Positions 13,501-24,715 of a stretch of 64,000 nucleotides of DNA are shown here, piece after piece. Origin of the DNA: Rhizaria sp. SCN 62-66 (lineage: Eukaryota; Rhizaria, unplaced); contig MEDY01000011.1 in assembly GCA_001724265.1 (NCBI GenBank), positions 155,225 to 219,224 of the forward strand. Direction: 5' to 3'. Each line of letters opens with the position of its first letter. The first letter of the stretch is position 1. The notes beneath the pieces were generated by a model. The model had not been told where the DNA came from. It was given only the letters and a program-made list of their open reading frames with translations, and made no database searches. Made by a program: the position numbers and the translations under genes.

Positions 13501-15572
13501 TGCAACGCCCGCATTAACACCGTCGTGAACGCCGCCGTCGTCGTCGACGCCGCACTCGCTCTCGCCCTCCTCCTCCTCCTTGACCGTCGCTGGCGCCGGA
13601 GTTGCGGTGAAGAACGTCTGCTGCTGTTGCTGCGGCTGGCCAGTCTGCTGGTGATATTGGAAGTGGCCGTGGGCGCCGACGTGCGGAGAAACCGGCGGCC
13701 TGTAAGTTTGGGTTCCGTTGGCGCCGCTGTTGTTGCCGTTTGCGGCGCTGATAGCAGAGGCCGCATTGATGTTGACGCCGAATGAGCCGACGGGCACCGA
13801 GGCCATCATCAGCATCTGCTGTTGTTGCATACCCGAGCCGTAGTGACTATAGGGCACAAACGCCGGACCGTCACCCATCGCGGTCGCCATGGCGCTCGCA
13901 GTGTTGGCGTTTATGTTGGCACCCCCAGCGGTGCCTCCGCTCACGCCGCTAGTGTCACTGGGAAAGAGCTGCTTGCGGTACACACCGCCCTGGGCTTGGG
14001 CTCCGTTGCCGTTGCCGCCGCTGTTGTTGCCGGAACCGGAGCCGGCGCGCAGGATAGACTGCGGCGACACGATGGAGCTCGCGGGCGACGCGACTGCAAC
14101 TCCGTGCTGCTGATGGGCGTAATGACCGTGCGCCGCGGTGTTGTTAACGGCAGCGCTGCCGTTGTGGTCAAAGCCGTAGTGGCCTTGGACAACAGCGCCA
14201 GCGCTGTGACCGTGGCTGTGGCCATGCGCGGCGGTGTAGCCCAGCACGGGCGAGGGCGACGAGTAGAACCCGTGGCCTGACGCCGACACGGCGCCAGAAA
14301 CACTGCCCGAGGCAGCGCCGGAGACGGACGCGGACGCGGATGCCGAGGCTGACGCAGCAGAGGCGGCAAAATGGCCAATCCCGGGGGACGGGGAGGCAGA
14401 GGTAGAGGCAGAGAAGCTGCCGGGCGCGGGTGCTGTCGTCGCCGGCGAGACGGAAACCGAGACAGAGCCGGGGCCGGGACTGTGCATAGCCTGGCCGGCT
14501 CCGTTCTTGCTGGGTGAGACCGAAGTGAGGTGAGCGGAGCTGGTGTGGAGATTTGCGGTCGCCGAAACCGTGTTAGCGTTTGCGCCCCAGAAGCTCTGCT
14601 TGGCAAAGAGGCAGTACTCGAGACGGCGCTCCAACTCGGACGCGTCGGGGCCAGAAAGCTGAACAAATGCAGAACAATATAAACAGAGGTGAGAATTTAA
14701 ATAGTTTGCTGCAATATGTAGGCATGAAATGAAAATAACTCTAAATTAAGTTATTTTAACTAGACGTGTTTGTAAGCAACAGAGAAACTTTCGATTAACT
14801 TGAAGCGCGACTTCAAGTCGACTTGAAGCGAGGAGGGGGAGAATACTGAATCGAATGAAACGCACCTGTGAGCGGTCGGGGCTTGTCAGAAGAGACTGGC
14901 AGTAGCGAATAGAAGCGTCAAGCCACTCGGCAACCATGGCCCACGACACGGTCGCGGGGGAAGTCTTGCGCAGCACAGCGATGTGGCTCCGGATTCTGTC
15001 GGACACGTGCAGTCCAGGAAGGGCAAGCGTAAAATTCAAGTAGTTTTTGTGAGTTAAAGCTGAAGTTAAGTCAAAATTTAAAGCTAAAAACAGGTATTTC
15101 ATTCTTAAAAAACGTACTCGAGATAGAGCTCCTGCGCAGTGGGTGTGGTGTGGCTCTGCGCAATATGTGTTTGCGCGGCGGCCGAGGTCTGAGTCTGGCC
15201 CTGAGTCTGCAGCTGCACCGCTGCAGCGCCGTCGTACGCTCCGCGCGGAAACCTGCGGACGCGTTGCATCTCACGCGGAGAGTCGTCCGTCATGGCTGAT
15301 GCGTCTTGAAGCGCGTCACTTCCGGCGGTTCCCGCGACGTTGGTCGACGGGTGGTGAGGGGACGGTGAGAGTTGTTGCTGCTGTTGCTGATGCATCTGCT
15401 GAAGGTAGAGATGCGGCGAAGGCACAGATGTCTGCGCGGCGGGCTTACTCTGCGCGGGCGGGGTGCCACTTGTAGAAGCAGGCTGCGCGGGCATAAAGGT
15501 GTCGTGAGAGTGCTGCAGGATGGCGCGGCCAGCGGAGCTGAAGGCCGAGCGGCCGTGGAGGTTCGCAGACAT
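10507..15572 (-). CDS. Large protein kinase-domain protein with two in-domain insertions
   Basis: Three exons: 15572-15118, 14995-14866, 14658-10507 (donors GTACGTT and GTGCGTT), giving 1578 residues and TGA. Residues 1 to about 1000 are low complexity (Ser, Ala, Gln, His). A C-terminal Ser/Thr-kinase-like domain spans about 1003-1560. It has a weak glycine loop with no clear GxGxxG, VAVKK with candidate ATP lysine K1208, HLDLKPAN at 1312-1319 (catalytic D1314), DYG instead of DFG at 1333, and YMAPEI and DVYSLGV farther on. About 180 residues separate the glycine-loop region from K1208; they include poly-Gln and a beta-rich segment (LEYSDDGGATFTLAARVPD). A Cys/His cluster at about 1437-1474 sits between APE and helix F. 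The first exon-exon join (Glu-Ile) is inferred from phase only. Substrate and family are not recognised. Confidence 0.8.
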
Positions 15573-16589
15573 GATAGGGAAGGGTCGAGGCTCTCTCGGA
15601 AACACTTAAAGTAACGCGTAATCCAGAAATTAAAACAACCCAAAGCTGCTATAAAACATAAGAATTTCAGAAGTAAAGAAATAAATGCGACATAAACGAA
15701 ATAAACGCGGGTAATTGAGATGATTTGAAGCAAGTTGGCGGATCACATCAACGGCTGACTGGATGCAGAAACATCACTTATAAAGTCGCATAAACGTCAC
15801 TTTAAGAAAATAATAAAAAGAAAATCCAATAATTTGTTACACATTATTTTCGAACTTTAACTTATCATCTGATAACCACCGTTATAAATACGAAGACAGA
15901 GCAGGACAAAGTGATGCTTTGTTGCGTCTTGAGCCGCCCTCCATATCGGTTCGGCAGTCGTGGTGGCTCTACTTTTTGTTGTGGTCGGTTCCGCCTTGGC
16001 ACGAGATCGCAAGGAGATCTGCAATGTAGACCGCGCGTCTGTGCGAGAAAACGCCTCGATATAGTAAAGATAAACTTAAAGAAATCGCGAATGCCGCGTC
16101 TAAAGAGAAATTGCTGAAATAAACTACGTAATTTGTGTATGGAGGACGCAGGAATCCCGCGTTTTAAGATAGACCTTGGCTGGGAGGGGGCAAACGGCCA
16201 TACACCTGGCCAGGTGTGCGCAGTGTCACGGAGCGAAAGTACCGCATGACACGCGCTTCAAAAGAAAAATAATGAAAGAGTATATCCAAAACGGATCGGC
16301 GCAAAACACCCAAGGCTCCAAGTGCTCGCGACAGTGATGCATGCGACTTGAAGCGTACGGTGTGTAGCCGCGGCCGCCGCCAAGATCAGTCTCTTCAAGT
16401 TGGGGGCGCAATGCGCGGCCTCAAACGGAGGCATCGCGCGGGCGCTAAACGACGCACAAAACGTCAGGAAAAGAAAAAGGGATAATTTTGAGTCGCAAGC
16501 ATCAGTTGAGTGCAATAGTCATCAAGGTCGCAATGCGACTCACAGTCCTTGGCGACACCTGCATGAGATGTGTTTTAAGTCAAGTCGCC
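15573..16589. other. Intergenic region upstream of the kinase gene
   Basis: About 1 kb between the kinase-gene start and the 3' end of the mitochondrial-protein gene, both on minus. The first 600 bases are AT-rich and likely promoter. A more GC-rich patch at 16140-16500 contains a perfect 16-base palindrome at 16202-16217 but no supportable ORF or RNA gene. Confidence 0.55.
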
Positions 16590-18389
16590 TTAGTCCTTCT
16601 TGCCCTCGCGCGCCTCATCCTTCTCGCGCATGCGCTGCTTGGAGCGCTCGAGCCTGATACCTTCCTTGCCGCGGATGTCCTCGAGGTCCAGACCGAGCAG
16701 GCGCTCCGTGGCGGCCTCGTTGAGCACGTGGCCGTCGGCGGGGAGGAAGTAAAGCTTCGGGCACAGCGAGTTGACCAAGCGCTGGAACGGCGTCGTGGCC
16801 TGATGGTACGCAAAATTGGCCGCCTCCGCAAGCGGGAGGTCGCCGCTGAAGCGCTCCGTGTCAAAGGAGAAGAACCCAACCTTCTTCTTGGGCTGCTTGG
16901 GCTTCTCCTCGCTGTGGGCCTCCTCGCCAGTCAACTCGGCCTTGCGCGCGTCGAGACTGAGCTCGGCGTCGCGCCGCTTCTGCTCCGCGGCCTGCATCGC
17001 CGCCTTGGCCTCGGCGATGCGCGTGTGCAGCGAGCGCGGCGGGCGCTTGACTTCCTCGCCCTTCTCCTCAGCTTCGCTGATCAGCTTGTCGACGTGCTCC
17101 TTGATGTCCTCGCGCATGTACGGCGCGTAGGGCGGGATCAGCAGGCACTGCGCGCCGGTCATCCAGCGCACAATGCGCAGACGCAGGTCGGGCACCATGT
17201 CCAGAGTGAGCACCGACGCCACGGGGATGCGTGCAGTACGGGGCGGGTTCGAGACCGTGGCGCGGATCGGCGACGAGAGCGGAAAGCCGCGCGGGAGCAG
17301 AGTCAGGACCTACAAATGAATACATAAGACCGCAAACAGAATGAAAGATCATCAATATGAGCGAGATAAATAGATGCGTGATCGAACAGAAAGTTTAAAG
17401 AGAAGGAATTTCAAAACACTGAAAAGAAGAGCCCAACTGAAACGCTCTGTTTAAGTGGGACGTACAAGATCCTTAGTGCGCGGGCAAAGCTGGACGCGCG
17501 AGACGACGTCGGAGGAAAACGCGGGCGCAAACTGCATGACAATGAGGCCCAGCCAAGCAGTGGTGGAGAACCAAAACTCAGGCGCGAAGACGTACGACGA
17601 CAGCGACGACGCCAGGCAGTACGCACCGAAGACGCGGTTCAGCTTGCCGCGCATGACGAGCAACTGCGTGCCGATGTCGTACCGCACCGCGGGCTCGGCG
17701 GCGAAAATGTCCAGCAGCTCCGGCACCGCAGACGCCGCCGCGTCGGGCTCCTCTGCGTTCTCAACGGCACCGCTGACAGCTTCGGCGGCGGCCGCGCTCT
17801 CGGCCGCAGAGACCGGCACGGCGGGGGAGTCGTGCGCGTGGCCGGGGGCGCCGGCGGCGCCGGCAGCGGCGACGTGCTGGTGCTGGTAGTGGGCGGCGGC
17901 GGCGGCGGCGGCAGCGGCAGCGGCGGCTGCAGCCGCAGCGGCGGGGTCGGTGGCGGGGTGGTCATGCGCGATGGGCGCAACAGGAGCAGCGGCGGCGGCG
18001 CCGTGAGCAACGTTGTGCGCGTTAACGTGGGCCGCAGCAGCAGCATGATCAGCGTGATCCTTGTCCTTGTGATGATCGTTGTTGTTGTGCGAGTGCGGGT
18101 GCGAGGTCGAGAAGACGCGGAGGGGCGCGGCGGCCTGCAGCGCGCCAGCGAGGGCGGGCTGGGCAGCAAGAGTGGCGCGGACGGAGGCGTTCAGGTTGCG
18201 CTGCTGCTGCAGCTGCTGCAGAGCGTTGGCGCTGATCCGAAAAGTCTTGGCACCAGAGGTACTGGTGCTGAAGAGAGTGACGGGAACGGATACTTTGGCA
18301 GCAGAGCCTGCGGCGCTGGTGGCACCAGAATGCAGCGCACGCGTCAGCTTAGTGGCTGCGGCGGTCGAAGAGACACAGCGACGAAGCAT
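16590..18389 (-). CDS. Putative mitochondrial membrane protein (two predicted membrane segments)
   Basis: Two exons, 18389-17466 and 17309-16590 (donor GTACGTC, acceptor TTTGTAG), giving 547 residues and TAA. The start MLRRCVSSTAAATKLTRAL, rich in Arg/Ser/Ala and lacking acidic residues, looks like a mitochondrial targeting sequence. Then come a His/Asp-rich stretch, a long poly-Ala run and, at about residues 258-300, two hydrophobic segments around YVFAPEFWFSTTAWLGLIVM. The C-terminal half is charged, with a probable coiled coil (KAAMQAAEQKRRDAELSLDARK). Two membrane spans followed by a short beta-rich region recall the TMEM70/TMEM223-type arrangement of mitochondrial assembly factors, but I see no diagnostic motif, so function is not assigned. 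The frame runs unbroken across the inferred splice. Confidence 0.72.
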
Positions 18390-18995
18390 GGGTCTATGGG
18401 GTATCAAGGGGGGAAGAGATTAGACAAGGAGAGAGTGGGAATCGGGCATACAGTCATTCAAGAAGCAGATGCTTCTATCAAGCAGTGCTATCAAGAGGGC
18501 TAGCGAATGATAAAGAACAGCTACAGGATCAGGCTACACAAGCCATATAAACGAGCTCAGGTGCAATTCTAGCAAAGTGTTAGCATGCGTTTTGACGACA
18601 GGATTTCTGAGATAACGTCTCTTGAAAAACTTGTGGTTGGGCCACGTGGCGGTCGTAGTAGCCCGCCAAACGAAAACGCTTGGACCGAAAAATCTATCTC
18701 GGGCAACCTTCGGCCAACCATCGCAGTCCGGTTTCACATTTGTGTGGGTCGTAAATTCGTCATTTCTTAAAATAATCTCACAGACCTGACATCTCACTCA
18801 ATTTTTTATATGAAAATTGCAAAATCATTTGACTAACCAAGCGAGATTGCCTCCATATCCCTTTGACAGTTTCCTCTCGTCTCCAGCACCACCGCCCCTT
18901 GCTGCTTCGACTTTGCCCCCTTCTTCGCGCCCCCGCGTTCACTTCTCGGGCTTTTTAGCGCTTATTGCCCTGCGCCTTAACGCTTTTTGTCCGCG
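18390..18995. other. Divergent promoter region, mitochondrial-protein gene / MCM4
   Basis: About 600 bases between two divergent start codons, moderately AT-rich with pyrimidine-rich stretches near MCM4. It contains the palindrome GCCACGTGGC (18641-18650) and an E2F-like site immediately after it. No ORF of note. Confidence 0.6.
18661..18670 (-). promoter_or_regulatory. E2F-like site upstream of MCM4
   Basis: GCCCGCCAAA on plus reads TTTGGCGGGC on minus, a match to the E2F/DP consensus TTTSGCGSG. It lies about 325 bases before the MCM4 ATG. MCM genes are classic E2F targets in animals and plants. That it functions here is inference from position and motif only. Confidence 0.4.
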
Positions 18996-21980
18996 ATGTC
19001 TGACCGCTCGTACAATACGCCCTCGTCGCCGGGCTCCAGCACCGGCCCGCGCACCCCGGCCAACAACGCAAACGCCGCTGACGCCCCCGCCGCCGGTGCT
19101 GCCGGCCGCGCACGCTCGCTCCACTACACCCCGCACTCGTCCCAGACGGATTTCAGCGAGCCCAACTCTTCCTCTGCGCCGCGCACGCCCTCCGTCGGCT
19201 CCTTGGGCCCCCAGAGCGCCGCCCACAGCCATGGCTCGCAGTCGCCCTACACCAGCGCCGGCGCCGGCTCCTCCGCCGGCGGCAGCGCCGGCCATGAGCG
19301 CCCCATCGGCCTGCGCCGCCGCGAGCTCGGCATTGGCGCCTACTACGCGTCTCCACGCTCCTTCCGCAGCACGCCCAGCGCGGCCAACGCCAGCGCCAGC
19401 AGCGCGCGCGGGCCCGTCACCCCCGGCTCCGCCCGCGGCAGGAACAACAACGCCAACAACAACAACAATAGCAGCGACGCGTCGTCCTCGGCGCGTGACC
19501 GCGGCAGCAGCGGCAGCGACGGCCACGGCGGCGGCGGCGGCGGCAGCAGCGGCGGCCGCGGCGGCGACGACGACAACGAGGAGGAGCCTCCGTCCTCGCA
19601 GGGCCCCGGCAGCACGGGCGGCGCGGCGTCCTCCGCGGCGCACCAGCAGCGCATGGCGTCGGACGAGAAGACCTGGGGCGCGCCCTTCGCGCTGGCCGAG
19701 TGTTACGCGCGCTGCCACGCCTTCCTCGTTGGTTACATCGACGAGGCCTCGGCCGCGGGCACCGAGTCCTCGCTGGCGTCCGCCGCCGCCGCCGCCGTGC
19801 CGGGCCAGGCGTGCCCGGCGCTGTACGTCAAGGTGCTGGACGAAGGCGAGGACTGGGACCTCAAGTTTGTCAACTTTGACTCGGCGCACCTGCACCAGTT
19901 CGACCCCGTGTTGTACCAGTGGCTCGTCCACTACCCGCACTACGTCGTCGAGATGCTCGATCTCGCTATCAACGAAATCCGCGACGCGCGCCACCCCGCG
20001 GCCGCCGCGGTCGGGCGCGCGCGCGTCAACATGCGTCCTTACGGGCTGATCACACCGACCGCGATGCGCCAGATTGACCCCTCGGCCATCGACACGCTCG
20101 TCAGCATCAAGGGCATGGTCGTGCGCACTGGCTCCGTGCTGCCCGAGCTCTCCATCGCGTGCTTCAAGTGCTGCGCGTGCAACGCCGAGACGCAGAGCAA
20201 CGTGGAGCACGGCGAAGTCAAGGAGCCCGCGCGCTGCGTCGTGTGCCAGCGCGCACGCTCGATGCAGCTCATGCACAACCTCAACACCTTCACCGACAAG
20301 CAGCTCATCAAGATCCAGGAGACGCCCGACGAAGTCCCCGACGGCGAAACGCCCCACACCTTCACCGTATTCGCGTACGAGGACCTGGTTGACGCCGTCA
20401 AGCCCGGCGACCGCATCGAGATCACGGGCGTGTACCGCGCGCAGCCCGTGCGCGTGAACCCCAAGCGCCGCGCTCAGCGCTCCGTGTTACGTGCCTACCT
20501 CGACACGGTCCACTTTAAGAAGCTCGCCGCGCACGGCGCCGCGCCCGGCGTCACGGCCGAGTCGGCCGAGCAGGCCGCAGCGATGGCGCTCGCGCTGTCC
20601 AACAGCAACGGCGACAGCGCGGGCGCGGGCGCGGGCGGCGGCGGCGCGGGCCGCGGCGGCGACGGCGGGCAGACTCTCCAGGCCGTGCGCGAGCGCCTGG
20701 AGGCCGAGGTGCGCGCGCTGGCTACGGACCGCAACGTCTACAATCGGCTCGTCAAGTCGCTCGCGCCGTCCATCTACCGCATGGACGATGTCAAGAAGGG
20801 TCTGCTGTGCCTGCTCTTCGGCGGCTCCAACGCCGGCGTCGGCGCCGGACAAGGCCGGTTCCGCGGCGAGCTCAACGTGCTCATGTGCGGCGACCCCGGC
20901 ACGTCAAAGTCGCAGCTGCTGCAGTACGTACACAAGCTCGCGCCGCGCGGCATCTACACCTCTGGCAAGGGCTCCTCCGCGGTCGGTCTGACTGCGTACA
21001 TCGCGCGCGACCCGGCGTCGCGTGAGCTGGTGCTCGAGTCGGGTGCGCTCGTGCTCTCGGATCGCGGCGTGTGCTGCATCGACGAGTTCGACAAGATGAA
21101 CGAGTCGACGCGCTCCACGCTTCACGAAGTCATGGAGCAGCAGACGGTCTCGATCGCCAAGGCGGGCATCGTATGCACGCTTAACGCGCGCACGTCGATC
21201 CTCGCCTCGGCGAACCCGAAGCAGAGTCGGTACAACCCGCGTCTATCTGTCGTCGAGAACATCGAGCTGGGCCCGACGCTGCTGTCGCGCTTTGACCTCA
21301 TCTACCTCATCCTTGACCAGCCCAACGCGGCCTCGGACCTGCACCTGGCGCGCCACCTCATCGGGATGTACTACGCGGACCGCGACGCGCCCGCCCGCGC
21401 CGCCGATGTGATCCCCACGCAGACGCTCGCGCATTACATCTCGTACGCGCGTCGCCACGTGCACCCGGAGCTGGACAACGACGCCGCGACGGCGCTGGTC
21501 GACGCCTACGTGGAGCTGCGCGAAAAGGGCAACACGGGGAACCGGCGCATCGTGACGGCGACGCCCCGCCAGCTCGAGTCGCTGATCCGGCTCTCCGAGG
21601 CGCTGGCGCGCATGCGTCTGTCGCCCGTGGTGACGCGCTGGGAGGTCGACGAGGCGAAGCGGCTAATGCAGGTCGCCACGCAGGCCACGGCGACCGACGC
21701 CGCGACGGGCCGCATCGACATGTCTATCCTCACCACCGGCGTGTCTTCCAGCGACCGTGAGACGGCCCAGGCGCGCATCGCAGAGGTCATCGAGCACTGC
21801 CGCACGCACCTCATGGCCACGCAGGCGCGCAAGATGACCATCGCACGCTTTCGCGCGCTGTGCATGGAGGCCGTGGGGCTCTCGTCCGCCGTCGCCAACC
21901 TGCTCGTGGAGCAGATCACGTTCGAGCGCGTCGCCGTCAAGGAAGGACAGATGCTCAACTTCAGCAACCTCCAGTTTTAA
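18996..21980 (+). CDS. MCM4: DNA replication licensing factor MCM4
   Basis: A single exon of 994 codons ending in TAA. MCM4 is a subunit of the MCM2-7 replicative helicase, loaded at origins in the nucleus. The Ser/Pro-rich N-terminus with many SP/TP pairs (NTPSSPGSS, RTPS, ASPRS) is typical of MCM4 and a likely CDK/DDK target region. A zinc finger starts at C389 (CFKCCAC...CVVC). Walker A is GDPGTSKSQ at 632-640, Walker B CIDEFDKM at 694-701, and the arginine finger is in LLSRFDL. The C-terminus GRIDMSILTTG is the MCM4-specific signature and separates it from other MCM paralogues. A Gly/Ala-rich insert at 20600-20680 is lineage-specific low complexity. The ATG at 18996 is preceded in frame only by a TTG. 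Confidence 0.96.
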   Translation: MSDRSYNTPSSPGSSTGPRTPANNANAADAPAAGAAGRARSLHYTPHSSQTDFSEPNSSSAPRTPSVGSLGPQSAAHSHGSQSPYTSAGAGSSAGGSAGHERPIGLRRRELGIGAYYASPRSFRSTPSAANASASSARGPVTPGSARGRNNNANNNNNSSDASSSARDRGSSGSDGHGGGGGGSSGGRGGDDDNEEEPPSSQGPGSTGGAASSAAHQQRMASDEKTWGAPFALAECYARCHAFLVGYIDEASAAGTESSLASAAAAAVPGQACPALYVKVLDEGEDWDLKFVNFDSAHLHQFDPVLYQWLVHYPHYVVEMLDLAINEIRDARHPAAAAVGRARVNMRPYGLITPTAMRQIDPSAIDTLVSIKGMVVRTGSVLPELSIACFKCCACNAETQSNVEHGEVKEPARCVVCQRARSMQLMHNLNTFTDKQLIKIQETPDEVPDGETPHTFTVFAYEDLVDAVKPGDRIEITGVYRAQPVRVNPKRRAQRSVLRAYLDTVHFKKLAAHGAAPGVTAESAEQAAAMALALSNSNGDSAGAGAGGGGAGRGGDGGQTLQAVRERLEAEVRALATDRNVYNRLVKSLAPSIYRMDDVKKGLLCLLFGGSNAGVGAGQGRFRGELNVLMCGDPGTSKSQLLQYVHKLAPRGIYTSGKGSSAVGLTAYIARDPASRELVLESGALVLSDRGVCCIDEFDKMNESTRSTLHEVMEQQTVSIAKAGIVCTLNARTSILASANPKQSRYNPRLSVVENIELGPTLLSRFDLIYLILDQPNAASDLHLARHLIGMYYADRDAPARAADVIPTQTLAHYISYARRHVHPELDNDAATALVDAYVELREKGNTGNRRIVTATPRQLESLIRLSEALARMRLSPVVTRWEVDEAKRLMQVATQATATDAATGRIDMSILTTGVSSSDRETAQARIAEVIEHCRTHLMATQARKMTIARFRALCMEAVGLSSAVANLLVEQITFERVAVKEGQMLNFSNLQF

Positions 21981-22487
21981 GCGAGCGAGGGTTCATTTGT
22001 GTTTGTGTGCTTCAAAGTGTTATTGTTTGTGTATTTCGCTCTGCTTGGTTATGTTTGTTTTGCTTGTTAGGTTTGTTGTCCCATTTCTATTTCGAACGCT
22101 TTTCCTCATATGGGTGGCGTCGGATCTTTCTGATACAGATTTATCTATAATTTGAGTATCTATCCCTCACTACTCTGAAAATTTACGTTGATATATTGAA
22201 ACTTCAAGTCACGTGATATGAAAACGTTCGTGAGTCGTGCTGCCACGTTTGCAGACTACTCGATCAGGCACCGTCTTGGTCTTGGAGAGAGAGAGCAAGG
22301 AAACGACTGAGAAAGAAACCCCTCAGATATCTACGAGATGACCGTAGAGCTGAGTGTGGGTTAGTGTATGATGAAATTTATATGAATTTAATACTTTCCT
22401 AAAATAGTTGCTCTGAAAAACGTTTTCTTACTGCTTTACTGTCATCCCCTCACATTCCCGCCTGCCCTACTTTACAGACCGCGACTG
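21981..22487. other. Intergenic region between MCM4 and CIMIP1-like gene
   Basis: About 500 AT-rich bases with tandem-oriented neighbours. The palindrome TCACGTGA at 22209-22216 is the only notable motif, about 270 bases before the next start. Otherwise nothing is seen. Confidence 0.5.
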
Positions 22488-24005
22488 ATGGACTCCGCTG
22501 CCGCTGTTGCCGCCGGTGGTGCTCGCACGCGCGAGCCCAAGAACTCCGTGCATGTGGACAACAACTGGAAGCAGCGCATTGAGGCTGAGGAGCAGACTGA
22601 GACCCACTGGAAGAGTACGTCCTTCGTCCCAACCATCAGAGAAGAGTTTGAGAGTTGCTTTGACATGCTCGCTGTGATCGTGAATGGTTGCTCTCTGCAT
22701 TAAACATGTGTTGTGTTGTTATCATGTGTCTTTATTTGCTTTTTATAGTCCTATCACCTCGTGTGACTACATCAAGACGCTCCTCTCGAGCTTCTCACCA
22801 CTGCTGACACTTATCGCTTCATCATCGCTTCATCTCCATTCTTACTCTGACAATCTGCCCGTCGATCTATTCTTCTTTGTTCCTCCTCTCGTTTGCCCTG
22901 TGCAGAGAACTGGGGCTATCTTGACTCCAAGGCCAACAGCGACGATCCTGCGACCCAGACTACGCGCGCTCTCAAGGTACGCCGCAGAACCGAAACAACA
23001 GCTGTTTCACTTGCTTGCTACAAAGCAACAACGATGACAACTGCACCAGCACACTTTCATTGATCTATCACTCCAATATTTTGCTGTTTTGCTCTTAGTG
23101 ACATTACTGTTTATTTTGTTTGTTTCTCACGCTCTTTCTTCTCTGTTCTCTGTCCGTTCTTCTCTGCATTTTGCTGCTCGCCACACTCCCTACTCGCCTC
23201 CGCGCTCTCCACTCTTGACTCCCGTACAGCACTACTCGCACGCCCAGCTGGCCGAGGAGGCCGCACGCCTGGCCCCGACCTACGCCTTTGCCTCAACGAC
23301 CAAGGCGGACCGCTACGACGCCCGCTCCATCGACATGCCCAAGTCCCACGCCGCCACCGCGGCCGCCTCGGGGACCAGCCGCGGCGCGATGTGGTACGAC
23401 GACAACGAGGGACACCGCTCGTACGTACTCAAAACTCCACGCAATCAACCTATTCAACGCTGCTGACATATCAGCGATGATGTAGAAACCTGACATTTTT
23501 CAGCAGGACAAATGTCGAAATACGTCTTGTTACAACTGTTTTCTTCGCTCGTATTTGCATTTGCGCTCTTGTGCTTACATTTATTTCTTCCCCCCAACTT
23601 CTCTTGCTTTCTTATTTGTATTGCAGCCACATCCGCCTGAACCAGCTCCACAACCCCAACAGCGCCGCTGCGACCTCCGCGTCGGCATCGGCGTCTGCGC
23701 AGGTGCAGCCGCTGTCGAGCACGCGCCAGTGGGACCGCTACTGGGCCTCCGACTCGGCCGCCGTGACGGCAAGCCCGCACTCTGCCGTGCGCGTGGGCGC
23801 GCTCGACACCGCACTGGCGACTTCGATGCAGCCGCGCATCCTGCAGGCCGTGGGCGCGAACCTCGTCACGCCTGGGGTGGACCCGCAGCGCAAGTACAGC
23901 TACCCTCTCACGGCCAGCCAGGAGGTCGGCTGGGCGTGGGGCGGCCGCCGCTCGCTCGAGCTCTTTGGCGTCAGCGGGCACGGCAAGAAGAACATGAAGT
24001 GGTGA
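22488..24005 (+). CDS. CIMIP1: C20orf85/CIMIP1-like ciliary microtubule inner protein
   Basis: Four exons: 22488-22614, 22906-22976, 23230-23420, 23627-24005, with donors GTACGTC, GTACGCC and GTACGTA, giving 255 residues and TGA. The N-terminal block NNWKQRIEAEEQTETHWKKN followed by WGYL matches the C20orf85 (DUF4490) pattern of a Trp-Lys/Arg helix followed by KWGFL. The C-terminus YPLTASQEVGWAWG...LELFG...KKNMKW matches the family's PxTxSQxxGW and LExFG elements. Members of this family line the lumen of ciliary doublet microtubules. All four junctions keep frame and restore the motifs; the exon 1-2 join makes HWKKNWGYL. The central part is Ala/Ser-rich linker. Identification is by remembered family pattern, so it is moderately strong. 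Confidence 0.78.
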
Positions 24006-24715
24006 ATGTTGTGTCAGCAAACGTAAAGCCGGCTATGGACCAGAAATGCAGTGGCTTGAGATTATCGCTTTGTTCTTTAGTGACTGTGAATTTACTGTGA
24101 ACTGAGAGAGCACACGCGTACAAGGCTTAGTAAAGCTAAAGTCCTCAGAATGTCGCTTATGAGGGGCCATTGGGAACAGAAGAGCAGCGATCTAACAGAA
24201 CTTGCTATAAATGTTTTGACGACAAAAAGAATACATCCGTCATTAAACTAAAACAATGTAGAACAAATATTTGTTTGTCACTTTTGTTTACAAGATATAC
24301 TTTTCTGATATGTGTGTTCATATTGTCATCGCAAACGTTATTGTTACACTTGTTACACTTGTTACAGTATTAGGTAGTGTATTATGTAGAATTGGTTGTG
24401 ATATGAATTAGCAAGTCAAGCAGCAGACACAAATAGCAACGTGTGTAAACATCATCTGTACACACTCTCAACGCACACTGATGAAGTCCCGAGTTGCATT
24501 CGTTGCCCGCTTCTAATCAGCTCTAACACTGTCGAGAACTGCAGTGTGTGTGATTGTGTGTACGGTCAATCTGCGGGCAATGGCGCAGCTACTAAAAGCC
24601 GCGCGCACCGCCAGCTCTTGCCCACAGTTGTATTGCGTTTCATGTGATCTCGCTCTTGCTCTTGTTGTTTTGCACGTGAGCTGGTTCTGTCAAATGCAGT
24701 GCGGTGTGGGGGCTC
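24006..24715. other. Convergent intergenic region, CIMIP1-like / HSBP1
   Basis: About 700 AT-rich bases between two 3' ends. It contains a short tandem repeat of TTGTTACAC (about 24342-24366). No gene or RNA is recognised. Confidence 0.55.
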
